A stretch of DNA of 64,000 nt, taken from the NCBI GenBank assembly GCA_965247435.1, contig OZ252019.1:434001-498000 (forward strand), written 5' to 3'. This DNA comes from Ilyomonas sp965247435. GTDB lineage: Bacteria; Bacteroidota; Bacteroidia; Chitinophagales; Chitinophagaceae. The notes under the pieces are model-generated. The model saw only the letters and a program-made list of their open reading frames with translations, did not search any database and was not told the DNA's origin. Numbering within the stretch: the first letter of the stretch is position 1; every line of letters begins with the position of its first letter. Positions 53,577 to 62,612 of this stretch are shown one piece after another. Both the position numbers and the translations under genes were made by a program.

Positions 53577-53830
53577 ATGGAAAATCTTTTAAGTAGAATT
53601 ACAGTTGATAACAACGTCTTAGATGGTAAGCCATGTATTCGCGGAAAAGAATTTCCGTGCAAACCATTTTGGAATTTTTAAATGCAGGAGACAGCCGTGA
53701 AGAAATTTTATATCAATATTCTTTTTTGGAAGAAAAAGATATAGAAGCCTGTTTATTGTTCGCAGCAAAAATTGCAGGCTTACATTATCACATTCATCCC
53801 ATACAACAATACGCCAGAGTATTTGATTGA
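53577..53830 (+). pseudogene. Frameshifted DUF433 antitoxin gene
   Basis: DUF433 is split over two frames. From ATG 53577: 'MENLLSRITVDNNVLDGKPCIRGK', then in the next frame 'RISVQTILEFLNAGDSREEILYQYSF...' to a TGA at 53828-53830. Adding one A in the run GGAAAAG (around 53645) restores a normal 84-residue DUF433 protein, so this is a single-base deletion in a homopolymer, either a real mutation or a read error. DUF433 proteins are HTH antitoxins (VapB-like) usually paired with a DUF5615 toxin, and traces of one follow here. Confidence 0.8.
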
Positions 53831-53852
53831 TGTAAATATGCCGGAATGTTAA
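53814..53852 (+). pseudogene. Remnant of a DUF5615 (PIN-like) toxin start
   Basis: The frame overlapping the end of the DUF433 gene reads PEYLIDVNMPEC then stop. 'YLIDVN(L/M)P' is the usual opening of DUF5615 toxins that follow DUF433 in Bacteroidota, so this seems to be the first dozen codons of a toxin whose remainder was lost. The segment is short, so the call rests on position as much as on sequence. Confidence 0.5.
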
Positions 53853-54243
53853 GTATAGGCTCAAAATTAAATGGACTTAAACAAGTGTTGTTGTTCGCTG
53901 CGTTGTAGCATTACCGCTGTTGAATTCACAGCAGTACAAAAGCTACATCAAGGCGTTTCCCGAAAACGTGGGGTAATATCGTTTTCATGCCGCTTTTTTT
54001 CGTTCTTTTTTCCCATAAACAAAAGAACAATCAGCAATAAAGGATAGATAATTTTGACGACATACTCATTGCTTATTTTCTGATATAAAACCATAAAGAC
54101 AAATTATGTTTAATTTAAGAGGTATGATACAGGCTGTGCTTGCTAATACGTTTTATTAAACAAAACTTTGTGCCTTTGTGGTTAAAAACCTCCATAATCC
54201 TGTAAACGTTTGTCAACATAAAATAGAAGCTATTATCTAAACA
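53853..54243. other. Non-coding stretch before the DUF1015 gene
   Basis: About 390 bases with no credible gene. Probably the scar left by loss of the toxin gene plus the leader of the next gene. An AAACTTTGTGCCTTTGTGG word near 54160 resembles the intergenic repeat between kbl and gpmI. Confidence 0.4.
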
Positions 54244-55476
54244 ATGAGTGTCATTAAACCTTTCAAAGCCCTTCGCCCGCAGGCGCAACTGGCAAAGCAA
54301 GTGGCCAGCCGTCCGTACGATGTATTGAGCAGCGCCGAAGCCAAAATAGAAGCGCAAGGCAATCCGTGTTCGTTTTTACACATTACCAAAAGCGAGATAG
54401 ACCTGCCGGAAGCAACAGACGTACATGCGCCGGAAGTGTATGAAAAAGCAAAAGAAAACCTGCAGGCTTTTATAAAACGGGACGTGCTGTTTTACGAAAA
54501 CAAAGCCTGTTATTACATCTATCGGCTTACCATGAACGGCCGTAGCCAGGCAGGTCTGGTATGTGTAAGCAGCCTTGATGATTATGAACATAATATTATC
54601 AAAAAGCATGAGCATACGCGCCCCGAGAAAGAAGAGGACCGCATCAACCATATTAAAATTACGGGCGCGCAAACCGGCAATGTATTTCTTGCCTACCGCG
54701 ATGTGCCCGCCGTAGATGCCATCGTAAATAACTGTATGGCCAAAAACCCGGTCTATAATTTTATTGCAGCCGATGGCATCGAACATACGATCTGGGCAAT
54801 CAGCGACAGTGGCACCATTGCCGCCATTACCCAATTATTTGAAGCCGAAGTACCTGCTACTTATATTGCCGACGGCCATCACCGTGCGGCTTCTGCCGCC
54901 AAAGTAAGGCAATTATTAGGCAGCAAGAGCACGCCCGAAGGGAACTTTTTTCTTACTACTTTATTCCCGGCTTCGCAGTTGCACATCATGGATTATAACC
55001 GGCTGGTGAAAGATTTAAACGGACTAAAACCGGAAGAATTACTACAAAAGATAGAAGCAGATTTTATTGTTGAATACAAAGGCAGCGAAGCGGTAAAACC
55101 TGCAGCGCTGCACCAGTTTGGGATGTATCTCGGCGGTAGCTGGTACCTGCTTTCTGCTAAAGAAAACACCTACACCGCCGACCCGATCGGCATATTGGAT
55201 GTTAGCATTTTACAAAATAATATACTGGATAAATGGCTCCGCATAAAAGATGTTCGTACGGATAGCCGGATTGATTTTGTAGGTGGAATCCGTGGGCTGC
55301 AGGCCCTGCAGCAGCGCGTAAGCAGCGGCGAGATGGCTGTTGCCTTCAGCCTGTACCCGGTAAGCCTGGAGCAGTTGTTTGCCATTGCCGACAGCGGCGA
55401 AGTGATGCCTCCTAAAAGCACCTGGTTTGAGCCGAAGCTGCGCGATGGTTTGCTGACGCACCTTATTTATGAATAA
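54244..55476 (+). CDS. DUF1015 family protein
   Basis: A 410-residue cytoplasmic protein with the DUF1015 hallmarks 'IKPFKALRP', 'ASRPYDVLSS', 'HTRPEKEEDR' and 'YIADGHHRAASAAKVRQ'. The family often sits beside serC and serA in Bacteroidota and is sometimes proposed to act as a kinase or in serine metabolism; its activity is not settled. Here serC is about 0.7 kb upstream with the toxin-antitoxin relic between. A TPR gene follows after 6 bases. Confidence 0.9.
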   Translation: MSVIKPFKALRPQAQLAKQVASRPYDVLSSAEAKIEAQGNPCSFLHITKSEIDLPEATDVHAPEVYEKAKENLQAFIKRDVLFYENKACYYIYRLTMNGRSQAGLVCVSSLDDYEHNIIKKHEHTRPEKEEDRINHIKITGAQTGNVFLAYRDVPAVDAIVNNCMAKNPVYNFIAADGIEHTIWAISDSGTIAAITQLFEAEVPATYIADGHHRAASAAKVRQLLGSKSTPEGNFFLTTLFPASQLHIMDYNRLVKDLNGLKPEELLQKIEADFIVEYKGSEAVKPAALHQFGMYLGGSWYLLSAKENTYTADPIGILDVSILQNNILDKWLRIKDVRTDSRIDFVGGIRGLQALQQRVSSGEMAVAFSLYPVSLEQLFAIADSGEVMPPKSTWFEPKLRDGLLTHLIYE

Positions 55477-55482
55477 CTATTT

Positions 55483-56490
55483 ATGAAAAAAATTACGCTT
55501 TTACTTTTTACTGTGTTTGCCATCATTGCGGCACATGCGCAGGCCGATACCGATACGTTGCGCGCCCGTGCGCAGGCCTTTCTTATCCGCGGCGATTATG
55601 ATAACGCCTTGCTGGTGCTTAACCATGCTGCGGAAATGGATGCCGGTAATGCCGGTATCCTGAAAGACCAGGCTTATATATATTACCTCCAGCGCAATTT
55701 TGCAAAGGCAACGGAGATCGGTAAAGCGATTACGGCACGCCCTGATGCAGATGTGCAGAGCTACCAGGTGCTGGGGCTTACTTACAAAGCCACGGCCGAT
55801 TATATTAATGCCGATAAGCTGTATAAAAAGGCGCTGAAGCAATACCCTAACAGTGGTGTGCTGTACAGCGAATATGGTGACTTGTTAGCCATGCAAACCC
55901 GGTCCGACGAAGCAATAAAACTTTGGGAACGGGGCATTCAGCAAGACCCTAACAACAGCAACAATTACTATTATGCCGCCCGCTATTACTCCCAGAAAGG
56001 CCGGCCGCTTTGGGCGGTTATTTACAGCGAAACTTTTGTAAACATCGAAAGCCTTACCCAGCGCACGGTAGAGATAAAAGATATTTTGCTGAGCAACTAC
56101 CGCAAACTGCTCAGCACCACACAACTGCAGGCAATGGCGCAAAGCGGCAGCGCTTTTGAGAAAGCCGTAGCCAACACGTATAGTAAGTACACGGGCATGT
56201 ATAATGATGAACTAACGCCCGAAGTGCTTACGGCCGTTCGTGCGCGCTTTATTTTAGACTGGTATCCCAACGGCACTTCACCGTATGCGTTCCGCTTGTT
56301 CGAACACCAGCGCCTATTATTACAGCAGGGATTGTTTGATGCCTATAACCAATGGTTGTTTGGCGCATCGGCCAGCACCAGCGCTTACCAGTTCTGGACA
56401 GGCAACCACGCCCAGGAAATGAAAGACTGGCAAACTTATCTGCGCAGCGTCGTGTATAAAATACCGGCCGGGCAGTATTTTCAGCATTGA
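55483..56490 (+). CDS. Secreted TPR protein
   Basis: A 335-residue protein with signal peptide (MKKITLLLFTVFAIIAAHAQ). Residues 25-170 contain TPR units ('RGDYDNALLVLNHAAEMDAGNAGILKDQAYIYYLQ', 'YINADKLYKKALKQYPNSGVLYSEYGDLLA', 'DEAIKLWERGIQQDPNN'). The C-terminal half is a helical domain I do not recognise ('FRLFEHQRLLLQQGLFDAYNQWLFG'). Probably periplasmic scaffold. Co-transcribed with DUF1015 (6-base gap), terminated by a hairpin about 65 bases downstream. Confidence 0.8.
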   Translation: MKKITLLLFTVFAIIAAHAQADTDTLRARAQAFLIRGDYDNALLVLNHAAEMDAGNAGILKDQAYIYYLQRNFAKATEIGKAITARPDADVQSYQVLGLTYKATADYINADKLYKKALKQYPNSGVLYSEYGDLLAMQTRSDEAIKLWERGIQQDPNNSNNYYYAARYYSQKGRPLWAVIYSETFVNIESLTQRTVEIKDILLSNYRKLLSTTQLQAMAQSGSAFEKAVANTYSKYTGMYNDELTPEVLTAVRARFILDWYPNGTSPYAFRLFEHQRLLLQQGLFDAYNQWLFGASASTSAYQFWTGNHAQEMKDWQTYLRSVVYKIPAGQYFQH

Positions 56491-56556
56491 CGGGGATTTA
56501 GGGAGATTGTTGGATGATAGATAATGAAAGACTTTTATTATACCAGATTATTTATT

Positions 56557-56586
56557 AAAATGCCGGCTTTGGAGCCGGCATTTTAA
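56557..56586 (+). terminator. Terminator after the DUF1015-TPR unit
   Basis: Stem AAAATGCCGGC / GCCGGCATTTT (56557-56567 and 56574-56584) with a six-base loop; the T run is the second arm. It is symmetrical enough to work in both directions. Confidence 0.85.
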
Positions 56587-56833
56587 CCTGTTAAACTATT
56601 CTGTCATTAGGTTACAAACTTGCTCTGTCTTTTCAAACAACCATTTTATCCGGGCATTCTATAGGCTTCGGCTGATGATATTTTCAAACGCATCTTCAAA
56701 CGAACAGCTAAATTTTATTGAAATTTTTTTAATGTTGCGCATGTTAAATTCGTTAGGTTTATCACGCACACAACGGCACAACCGCTTTTACGTTGTCAGT
56801 ACTAAAAAACGCTGCCAACGGGTTCAATACTTA
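56587..56833. other. Region between convergent genes
   Basis: About 250 bases between the terminator and the end of the minus-strand delta-60 gene. No credible gene, hairpin or repeat seen. Confidence 0.4.
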
Positions 56834-58681
56834 TTATTTTTTTACAAACTTCTTTGTAATTACCTCGTCGTTCATTTCAATTTTTAGTAAATAATTGCCT
56901 CTTTTAAGTGCTGTAATATTTAAGTTATAAACATGGCTGAAAGCGTAAGGCTGAATGTTGAAAACTATTCTACCCGTAAAGTCAATTACCGTGATTTCTA
57001 CTTTGCCTGCTGATAAACCTTCTATATGCAAGCTGTTTGTTGCAGGGTTGGGTGAAAGCCTTATGGCATTATCATTTGGTGTTACAGCAAGCACGTTTGA
57101 ATAATTAACTAAGCCATCGGTGCCTGTTGTTTGCAGGCGATAAAAGTTGGTGCCGCTTAATGGGGAAGGGTCGTTGTAGTACAAGCTGTTAGCTGCCGGC
57201 TGTTTGTTATCAGTGGTGGCTTGCTGACGGTTGACGGCTGACCAATGCATGCCATCATTACTGCGCTGCACTACATAGCTGCTTATATAGTTGCCGGCAT
57301 CCCAGGTAAAGCCATTGTGGTGCTGCAGCCAGCGGCGGATTTTTGCAATGATACCTGATGTCCCTTTATCATTAGTATAACGGGCAAGTGAGACATAGCT
57401 TATATTATTAAGTTCATCGGAAGAACCACCCGCAGCTATAATTTTACCATCCGGTTGTAAAGCGATTGCGTCGCAATAATCTGTAAAGCCTGAAAAATCT
57501 GTAGTTACCATTCCTTCATTTCCAAAAGACGAATTTAAACTGCCATCTTGCATAACAGATACAAGCGCAAAATCATAATGGCCATTAGCAGCGTTGTCAA
57601 ATTTAAAACCACCTAATAGAAAACTTTTATCTTTCTGAATTAATAAAGATTGAGCCCATGCGTTATCCTCTCCGAAATAGATAATACGAACGCCGGTGCC
57701 ATTGAAGGAAGAATCAGGATTACCATTTTCATTATAGCGAGCAATACACATACCTGCCTTTGCAGAATAAGCACCGGTTACTCCGGCAGCAACAATTTTC
57801 CCATCATCCTGCACAGCAACCGCATTGGCAAAATCCTGTCCTTCCGAAAGGTCTGTAAAAACAAAGCCATTTACGCCAAAATCAGTAATCAGTTTTCCAT
57901 CAGCAGTATATTTTGCCAGTAATATTTTATTGTAAATTGAACCGTATAAATTTTCTGCCTTTCCTGCTGCAATAATGCTTCTGTCTGCAGTAATCGCTAT
58001 TGAATTGATAACAGAACCATAAGTTGAACCGGCATCAGTTATTACTTTTCCATTGTCACCAAAAGTCCTGTCAAGGCTTCCATCAGCATTAAAGCGTGCT
58101 ATTAAGCAGTTGTTTTTTGAATTAACGTTTCTTTTCCTGCAACTACCTGCTACCAAAATTTTATCATTGCTTAGCAATTTCATACAATTTGCGTATTCAA
58201 ATAATCCAAAGTCAGCAACCACCAGCCCGTTTATTCCAAAAGCAGAATCAAGCTTACCACTTTTGTCATATTTAGCTAATAAAATATCCGCACCCCGGTT
58301 GTTAAATGCATCTAATCCGCCAATGCCTGCCGCAATTATATTATTATCCCTCGTTGCTGCCATTGCAGTTATACCACCTCCGATATCATTACCAAAATCG
58401 GTTCTCAGTTCACCATCTTTACCAAAACTTAAATCAGGGGTACCATCGGTTAAGAATTGTTTTTGGAGGAAAACTTTTTTATCGGAAATATATTCACCGC
58501 TTCCAACAAGTATTTTACCATCATCTTTTACAATTACCGCATTGGCTTCAGCCGGCAAACCGGTTTGCGTAGTTGATGAAACTTTGCCTTTGTTTCCAAA
58601 AGACAGATCAAGTGTTCCCGGTTGTGAAAAAAGTTTATTCGACACAAGGAGAATAAGAATCAGTAAGTATTGCTGTTTCAT
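56834..58681 (-). CDS. T9SS-secreted delta-60 repeat protein
   Basis: A 615-residue secreted protein with signal peptide (MKQQYLLILILLVSNKLFSQ). It has about eight delta-60 units ('ARFNADGSLDRTFGDNGKVI', 'VQDDGKIVAAGVTG' and so on), the linker 'KIRRWLQHHNGFTW', a fibronectin-like module and a T9SS sorting domain (LSPNPATNSLHIEGL to KKFVKK). Intact paralogue of the gene at 38710 and of the broken copy at 44380. More AT-rich than the 38710 copy. Function unknown. Confidence 0.88.
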   Translation of the reverse strand: MKQQYLLILILLVSNKLFSQPGTLDLSFGNKGKVSSTTQTGLPAEANAVIVKDDGKILVGSGEYISDKKVFLQKQFLTDGTPDLSFGKDGELRTDFGNDIGGGITAMAATRDNNIIAAGIGGLDAFNNRGADILLAKYDKSGKLDSAFGINGLVVADFGLFEYANCMKLLSNDKILVAGSCRKRNVNSKNNCLIARFNADGSLDRTFGDNGKVITDAGSTYGSVINSIAITADRSIIAAGKAENLYGSIYNKILLAKYTADGKLITDFGVNGFVFTDLSEGQDFANAVAVQDDGKIVAAGVTGAYSAKAGMCIARYNENGNPDSSFNGTGVRIIYFGEDNAWAQSLLIQKDKSFLLGGFKFDNAANGHYDFALVSVMQDGSLNSSFGNEGMVTTDFSGFTDYCDAIALQPDGKIIAAGGSSDELNNISYVSLARYTNDKGTSGIIAKIRRWLQHHNGFTWDAGNYISSYVVQRSNDGMHWSAVNRQQATTDNKQPAANSLYYNDPSPLSGTNFYRLQTTGTDGLVNYSNVLAVTPNDNAIRLSPNPATNSLHIEGLSAGKVEITVIDFTGRIVFNIQPYAFSHVYNLNITALKRGNYLLKIEMNDEVITKKFVKK

Positions 58682-59018
58682 TTTTGTAATTTTTTATTGT
58701 AAGGAGTAATTTTTAAAAGGTGTTGTTTTAAGAAGCCGCATGTATCGGAAACAGGCTGGCTGGAATGCCTTGCATTGGCACAGTATAAAATGTTTTTACG
58801 GATGGCTATTACATAATCGTACAACACAAATATAAATGTAACCATTTAGATGTTACAGCAACTTCAGTTGTTGGTCTTATTAACCGATCTTCTACGCTTT
58901 GCAGTGTTAGCGAGTCTGCAATTCTTCCATTTATTTTCTTCCTTACTTCATTATTCAAAAATTAAAAATCCCACCTATCTGCTATATTTGTTTTCACTAT
59001 ACGCTAAAGCCTTTGAAT
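58682..59018. other. Divergent intergenic region
   Basis: About 335 bases between the delta-60 gene and the acyl-CoA ligase gene, presumably holding both promoters. TAAATGTAACC-type AT-rich stretches are present, but I could not fix a convincing promoter pair. No RNA gene seen. Confidence 0.35.
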
Positions 59019-60809
59019 ATGATGGACAAGCCGCGCCGCCTCTTTGATGCCATTGCCTGGCAACTGCAACAATTTCCCAAGCCCGACATGCTGAATGCCA
59101 AAGAGGCCGGTGTATGGAAGAACTACAGCACGCAACAGGTTGCAGAAGTGGTAAACAGCCTGTCTGCAGGTTTGCTGCAGTTAGGCGTTAGCGGGGGCGG
59201 CCTCACGCCGGACAGCGCAGACAAAATTGCCATCATCAGCAACAACCGGCCGGAATGGTTGTTTGCAGATATGGCCGTACAGCAAACAGGCGCCGTATTA
59301 GTACCGCTGTATCCTACAACCAACCCGCTGGAGATAGAATTTATACTGAATGATGCAGCCGTAAAATACATATTTGTAAGCAGTGAAAACCTCTATGAGA
59401 AGATTAAAGCCATTAGCGCTAATGTGCCTTCGCTGCAGGCGATTTATACATTTGATAAAATAGCCGGCGCCAGGCACTGGAGCGAAATAACGGCGTTGAG
59501 TAATGATACGCTGCTGCAAAAGGTACAGACTCTTAAAGCTGCTATACCGGAAGAACACCTCGCAACAATCATTTACACATCCGGCACTACCGGTACGCCC
59601 AAAGGCGTAATGCTCACGCATAAAAATATTGTGAGCAACGCGCTGTACTCAAAAGAAAGCTTCCCGTTTATTGATGCGCCGCATTACAAAGTGCTGAGCT
59701 TTCTGCCGCTTAACCACATCTTTGAAAAGTGCGTGAGCTACATTTATTTATTCAGCGGCAACAGCATTTATTATGCGGAAAGCTTAGAGACCATTGCCGA
59801 TAATTTAAGGGAAATAAAGCCGGATGGTTTTACCACGGTGCCGCGCCTGCTGGAGAAAGTATTTGAAAAGATAATGAATACCGGCTCGCAACTGAAAGGC
59901 ATGAAGAAAGTTTTGTTTTTCTGGGCAGTACGGCTTGCCACGCAATATGATAACCTGAAAGATGGCGGCGCTGTATATAACCTGAAACTGAAATTGGCCA
60001 ATAAGCTCATCTTTAGTAAATGGCGCGCAGCGCTGGGCGGCAATATCTCTTTTATTGTAACGGGCGGCGCTGCCTGCCAGGAGCGGCTCCTGCGCATTTT
60101 TAGTGCCGGCGGCATACCGGTATATGAAGGGTACGGACCTACGGAAAACAGCCCGGTAATAGCGGTAAACCGCAAGGCCAACGCAGACAAAAAATTTGGT
60201 ACGGTTGGCCCGTTGATTACCGGCGTGGAGCTGAAACTGGAAGAAGACGGCGAGATATGCGTGCGCGGTGAAAGCATGATGAAAGGCTATTACAAGCGGC
60301 CCGACCTGACGGCGGAAGCCATCATTGACGGCTGGCTGCATACCGGTGACATCGGCGTGCTGGAAGACGGCAAGTTTTTAAGAATAACAGACCGTAAAAA
60401 AGAGTTGTTTAAAACCAGTGGCGGCAAGTATGTGGCGCCGCAACCGATAGAAAACAAGCTGAAGGAAAGCATGTATATAGAGCAGGTGATGATTGTAGGC
60501 GCGGGGCAAAAATTTGTGGGCGCACTGATCGTACCGGCGTTCTCCAGCTTAAAGAAATGGGCAGCCGGGCAAAATATACCTTTTAAGAGTAATGAGCAAT
60601 TGATAAAAGAGCCTAAAGTGCTGGACTTATTCCGTTCGGCACGTGATAAATATAATGTGTTTTTTAACCAGGTAGAGCAGGTAAAGAAGTTTGAATTACT
60701 GCCTGAAGAATGGAGCGTGGAAACCGGTGAGTTAACGCCTAAGATGAGCCTGAAGCGAAAGGTGATTATGGAGAAATATAAAGATGCCGTAAAAGAGATT
60801 TATGACTGA
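59019..60809 (+). CDS. Long-chain fatty acid-CoA ligase
   Basis: A 596-residue AMP-forming acyl-CoA synthetase (ANL superfamily) that activates fatty acids. Signature motifs: AMP-binding P-loop 'TIIYTSGTTGTPKGVMLTH' (about residue 185), 'YEGYGPTENSP', 'WLHTGDIG' and the hinge 'RITDRKKELFKTSGGKYVAPQPIE'. The ATG at 59019 was preferred to a TTG six bases upstream. Its last 10 bases overlap the convergent nucleotidyltransferase gene. Could supply acyl-CoA to lipid synthesis or degradation. Confidence 0.94.
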   Translation: MMDKPRRLFDAIAWQLQQFPKPDMLNAKEAGVWKNYSTQQVAEVVNSLSAGLLQLGVSGGGLTPDSADKIAIISNNRPEWLFADMAVQQTGAVLVPLYPTTNPLEIEFILNDAAVKYIFVSSENLYEKIKAISANVPSLQAIYTFDKIAGARHWSEITALSNDTLLQKVQTLKAAIPEEHLATIIYTSGTTGTPKGVMLTHKNIVSNALYSKESFPFIDAPHYKVLSFLPLNHIFEKCVSYIYLFSGNSIYYAESLETIADNLREIKPDGFTTVPRLLEKVFEKIMNTGSQLKGMKKVLFFWAVRLATQYDNLKDGGAVYNLKLKLANKLIFSKWRAALGGNISFIVTGGAACQERLLRIFSAGGIPVYEGYGPTENSPVIAVNRKANADKKFGTVGPLITGVELKLEEDGEICVRGESMMKGYYKRPDLTAEAIIDGWLHTGDIGVLEDGKFLRITDRKKELFKTSGGKYVAPQPIENKLKESMYIEQVMIVGAGQKFVGALIVPAFSSLKKWAAGQNIPFKSNEQLIKEPKVLDLFRSARDKYNVFFNQVEQVKKFELLPEEWSVETGELTPKMSLKRKVIMEKYKDAVKEIYD

Positions 60810-61300
60810 TCTTTTTTCTTGTTTTCTTCGTCCTGCAGCAACTGTTTTATCTTTTCCAGATAGATAACGTCTATCTGGTCTTTGGGCCGGTTAACCGCTT
60901 TTTTGTTTTCGAGGAGATGATTGATGTGAAGGAATGGAACTTTGATTCCATTTAAATCGGCTATTGCTGCGAGCTTATAGCAATCTTCAAAAGATGCTTC
61001 TTCTAATCCTTTCATTTCTGTCATTATATCCAGCTCAACGCCAGCCGCATAAAAACTTGTCCAGCCAGAAACAAATTGCATTGTTTCGATAGATTCATAA
61101 TCTCCGTAACCAAGCTCAATAAAGGCTTTGCGAAAATTTCTTCTGTTATCTAATGTATCTTTTATCCAGATATCCAGATCATCGGTGTTTCTATTGAATC
61201 CATGAAAACGCACGGCCAGGCCGCCAACCATAACATATTGTACACTGTTATCATTGAGTTTTTTCCAAAAAGATAAAAATTCTTCAGCTAAAACATCCAT
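60800..61300 (-). CDS. Nucleotidyltransferase-fold protein
   Basis: A 166-residue protein with the minimal nucleotidyltransferase motif: 'YVMVGGLAVRFHGFNRNTDDLDIWI' (GG at about residues 26-27, DLD about residues 41-43) and a third acidic strand 'GVELDIMTE'. It fits the AbiEii/MNT-like group that transfers nucleotides to tRNA or proteins and often acts as a toxin or antitoxin. It follows two small related proteins in one operon (5-base gap). Its 3' end overlaps the ligase gene by 10 bases in a convergent arrangement. Confidence 0.82.
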   Translation of the reverse strand: MDVLAEEFLSFWKKLNDNSVQYVMVGGLAVRFHGFNRNTDDLDIWIKDTLDNRRNFRKAFIELGYGDYESIETMQFVSGWTSFYAAGVELDIMTEMKGLEEASFEDCYKLAAIADLNGIKVPFLHINHLLENKKAVNRPKDQIDVIYLEKIKQLLQDEENKKKDQS

Positions 61301-61305
61301 AAGGG

Positions 61306-61512
61306 TTAAAGGTTGCGTTGCTGAATAATGACTTTGTTCAGGGTTGCATTGCGCCGCAACATCCTGGTAAATAATTGCAGCTTTTCTATATAAGGCCGAT
61401 GTATATCTGCTAATAGTTTTTCTTCTTCTGATTTGTAAACAAAACCATAATCTGCCTGCTTGTCTTCTAATACTGATTCTTCATTTATTGCTTTATCATT
61501 ACTGTATTTCAT
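61306..61512 (-). CDS. Small protein 2 of the nucleotidyltransferase module
   Basis: A 68-residue protein starting at ATG 61512 (MKYSNDKAINEESV), which gives a 14-base overlap with the preceding small gene. The C-terminal half 'YIEKLQLFTRMLRRNATLNKVII' is helical and resembles the C-terminal half of the upstream small protein. No known family recognised. Lies 5 bases before the nucleotidyltransferase, so the two are probably made together and may bind each other. Confidence 0.65.
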   Translation of the reverse strand: MKYSNDKAINEESVLEDKQADYGFVYKSEEEKLLADIHRPYIEKLQLFTRMLRRNATLNKVIIQQRNL

Positions 61513-61732
61513 AAGCTTCTTTGTTAACTTCAACTATGTTTCTGTAAACTTTCTTACTACCGGCGGCCAACGGTTTATGAGTAATCTTCGCATTTCTCAG
61601 CATACTATTTCTTTTCATAAGCAGCGTCATCATTTTAAAACGTTCTTCATGGGTACGCTTTAATCCTTCCCGCAGCAAGTCGAGTTCCGCCTTTTCAAAG
61701 TCGGGTTTTTTAGTATCGTTTTCCGGTAACAT
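61499..61732 (-). CDS. Small protein 1 of the nucleotidyltransferase module
   Basis: A 77-residue charged, helical protein (MLPENDTKKPDFEKAELDLL) with 'THEERFKMMTLLMKRNSMLRNAKI', which resembles the 'F..ML.RN..L..' pattern of the next small protein, so the two look like a tandem duplication. First gene of a three-gene unit. Function unknown; a regulatory or antitoxin role is plausible only by analogy. Confidence 0.65.
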   Translation of the reverse strand: MLPENDTKKPDFEKAELDLLREGLKRTHEERFKMMTLLMKRNSMLRNAKITHKPLAAGSKKVYRNIVEVNKEAYEIQ

Positions 61733-61818
61733 ACAACTGCAATTTATTTATTTTTTATGCAACGTTAATAACGTTTTGAAAGTAACAGGCATTATCCTTT
61801 TTCAGCTATCTTCATGGT

Positions 61819-62532
61819 GTGCTTATTTTACAAACTACGTTACAAACAAAGTTGCGGCAGGGCGCGCCAACTTTTCATTCAGTTGTTCCTTTTCAACCGC
61901 AAAAAGACAAGCTGCTGCTAATGGATTTTACCGCAGCCAATACCAACATCAATGAAGCCTTATTATTAAATACGGAAGCTTTCAGTAAATATATCAATAC
62001 TGCCTTACAGCAAAATAATTGTACGTATGGTATTGGCGGCTACAACGAGCACCGTACTATTTACAGCCGCAGCACCGTATTCGATGCAAACACTATAGCA
62101 GCAGAGCCGCGCCGGCTGCATTTGGGAATGGATATCTGGGGAGCCACTGGTACGACTGTATTTGCGCCGTTAGGTGGGGTGGTCCACAGTTTTGCTTTTA
62201 ATGATTGTTTCGGCGATTACGGCGCTACCATTGTACTGATGCATCAATTAAACGGTGAAGCGTTTCATACGCTATACGGCCACTTAAGTATCCGTGACCT
62301 TGCCAACCTTACCGAAGGCAAATACATCAGCCGGGGAGAAGTGATCGGGCATTTTGGCGAGCCGCCCGAAAACGGTGGCTGGCCGCCGCACCTGCACTTC
62401 CAGGTTATTAAAGACATGCACAACAACCGGGGCGATTATCCCGGCGTATGCAGGTACAGCGAGCGGGAAAAATATTTGCACAATTGCCCCGATCCGGATT
62501 TGATTGCCCAGATGATGCAGTATGCTGTTTAG
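61819..62532 (+). CDS. M23 family (LytM-type) metallopeptidase
   Basis: A 237-residue protein with the zinc peptidase signature: 'RLHLGMDIWG' (His and Asp ligands), 'HTLYGHLS' and 'PPHLHFQV' (catalytic His and third ligand). Such enzymes cut peptide cross-links in peptidoglycan. The start is a GTG at 61819, with no ATG nearby. There is no obvious signal peptide or membrane helix, so how it reaches the wall is unclear, unless the substrate is cytoplasmic or the start lies elsewhere. Confidence 0.85.
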   Translation: MLILQTTLQTKLRQGAPTFHSVVPFQPQKDKLLLMDFTAANTNINEALLLNTEAFSKYINTALQQNNCTYGIGGYNEHRTIYSRSTVFDANTIAAEPRRLHLGMDIWGATGTTVFAPLGGVVHSFAFNDCFGDYGATIVLMHQLNGEAFHTLYGHLSIRDLANLTEGKYISRGEVIGHFGEPPENGGWPPHLHFQVIKDMHNNRGDYPGVCRYSEREKYLHNCPDPDLIAQMMQYAV

Positions 62533-62612
62533 TGGTAACACTGCTTTTGACGCAGGTAAAAAGAATGGTTTATTTACTAACATCCGTGTATTTAATCCAT
62601 GTCAATCACGAG

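Noticed and set aside
56675..56887. 70-codon frame between the TPR and delta-60 genes
   Set aside because: Overlaps the end of the delta-60 gene and shows no recognisable pattern.
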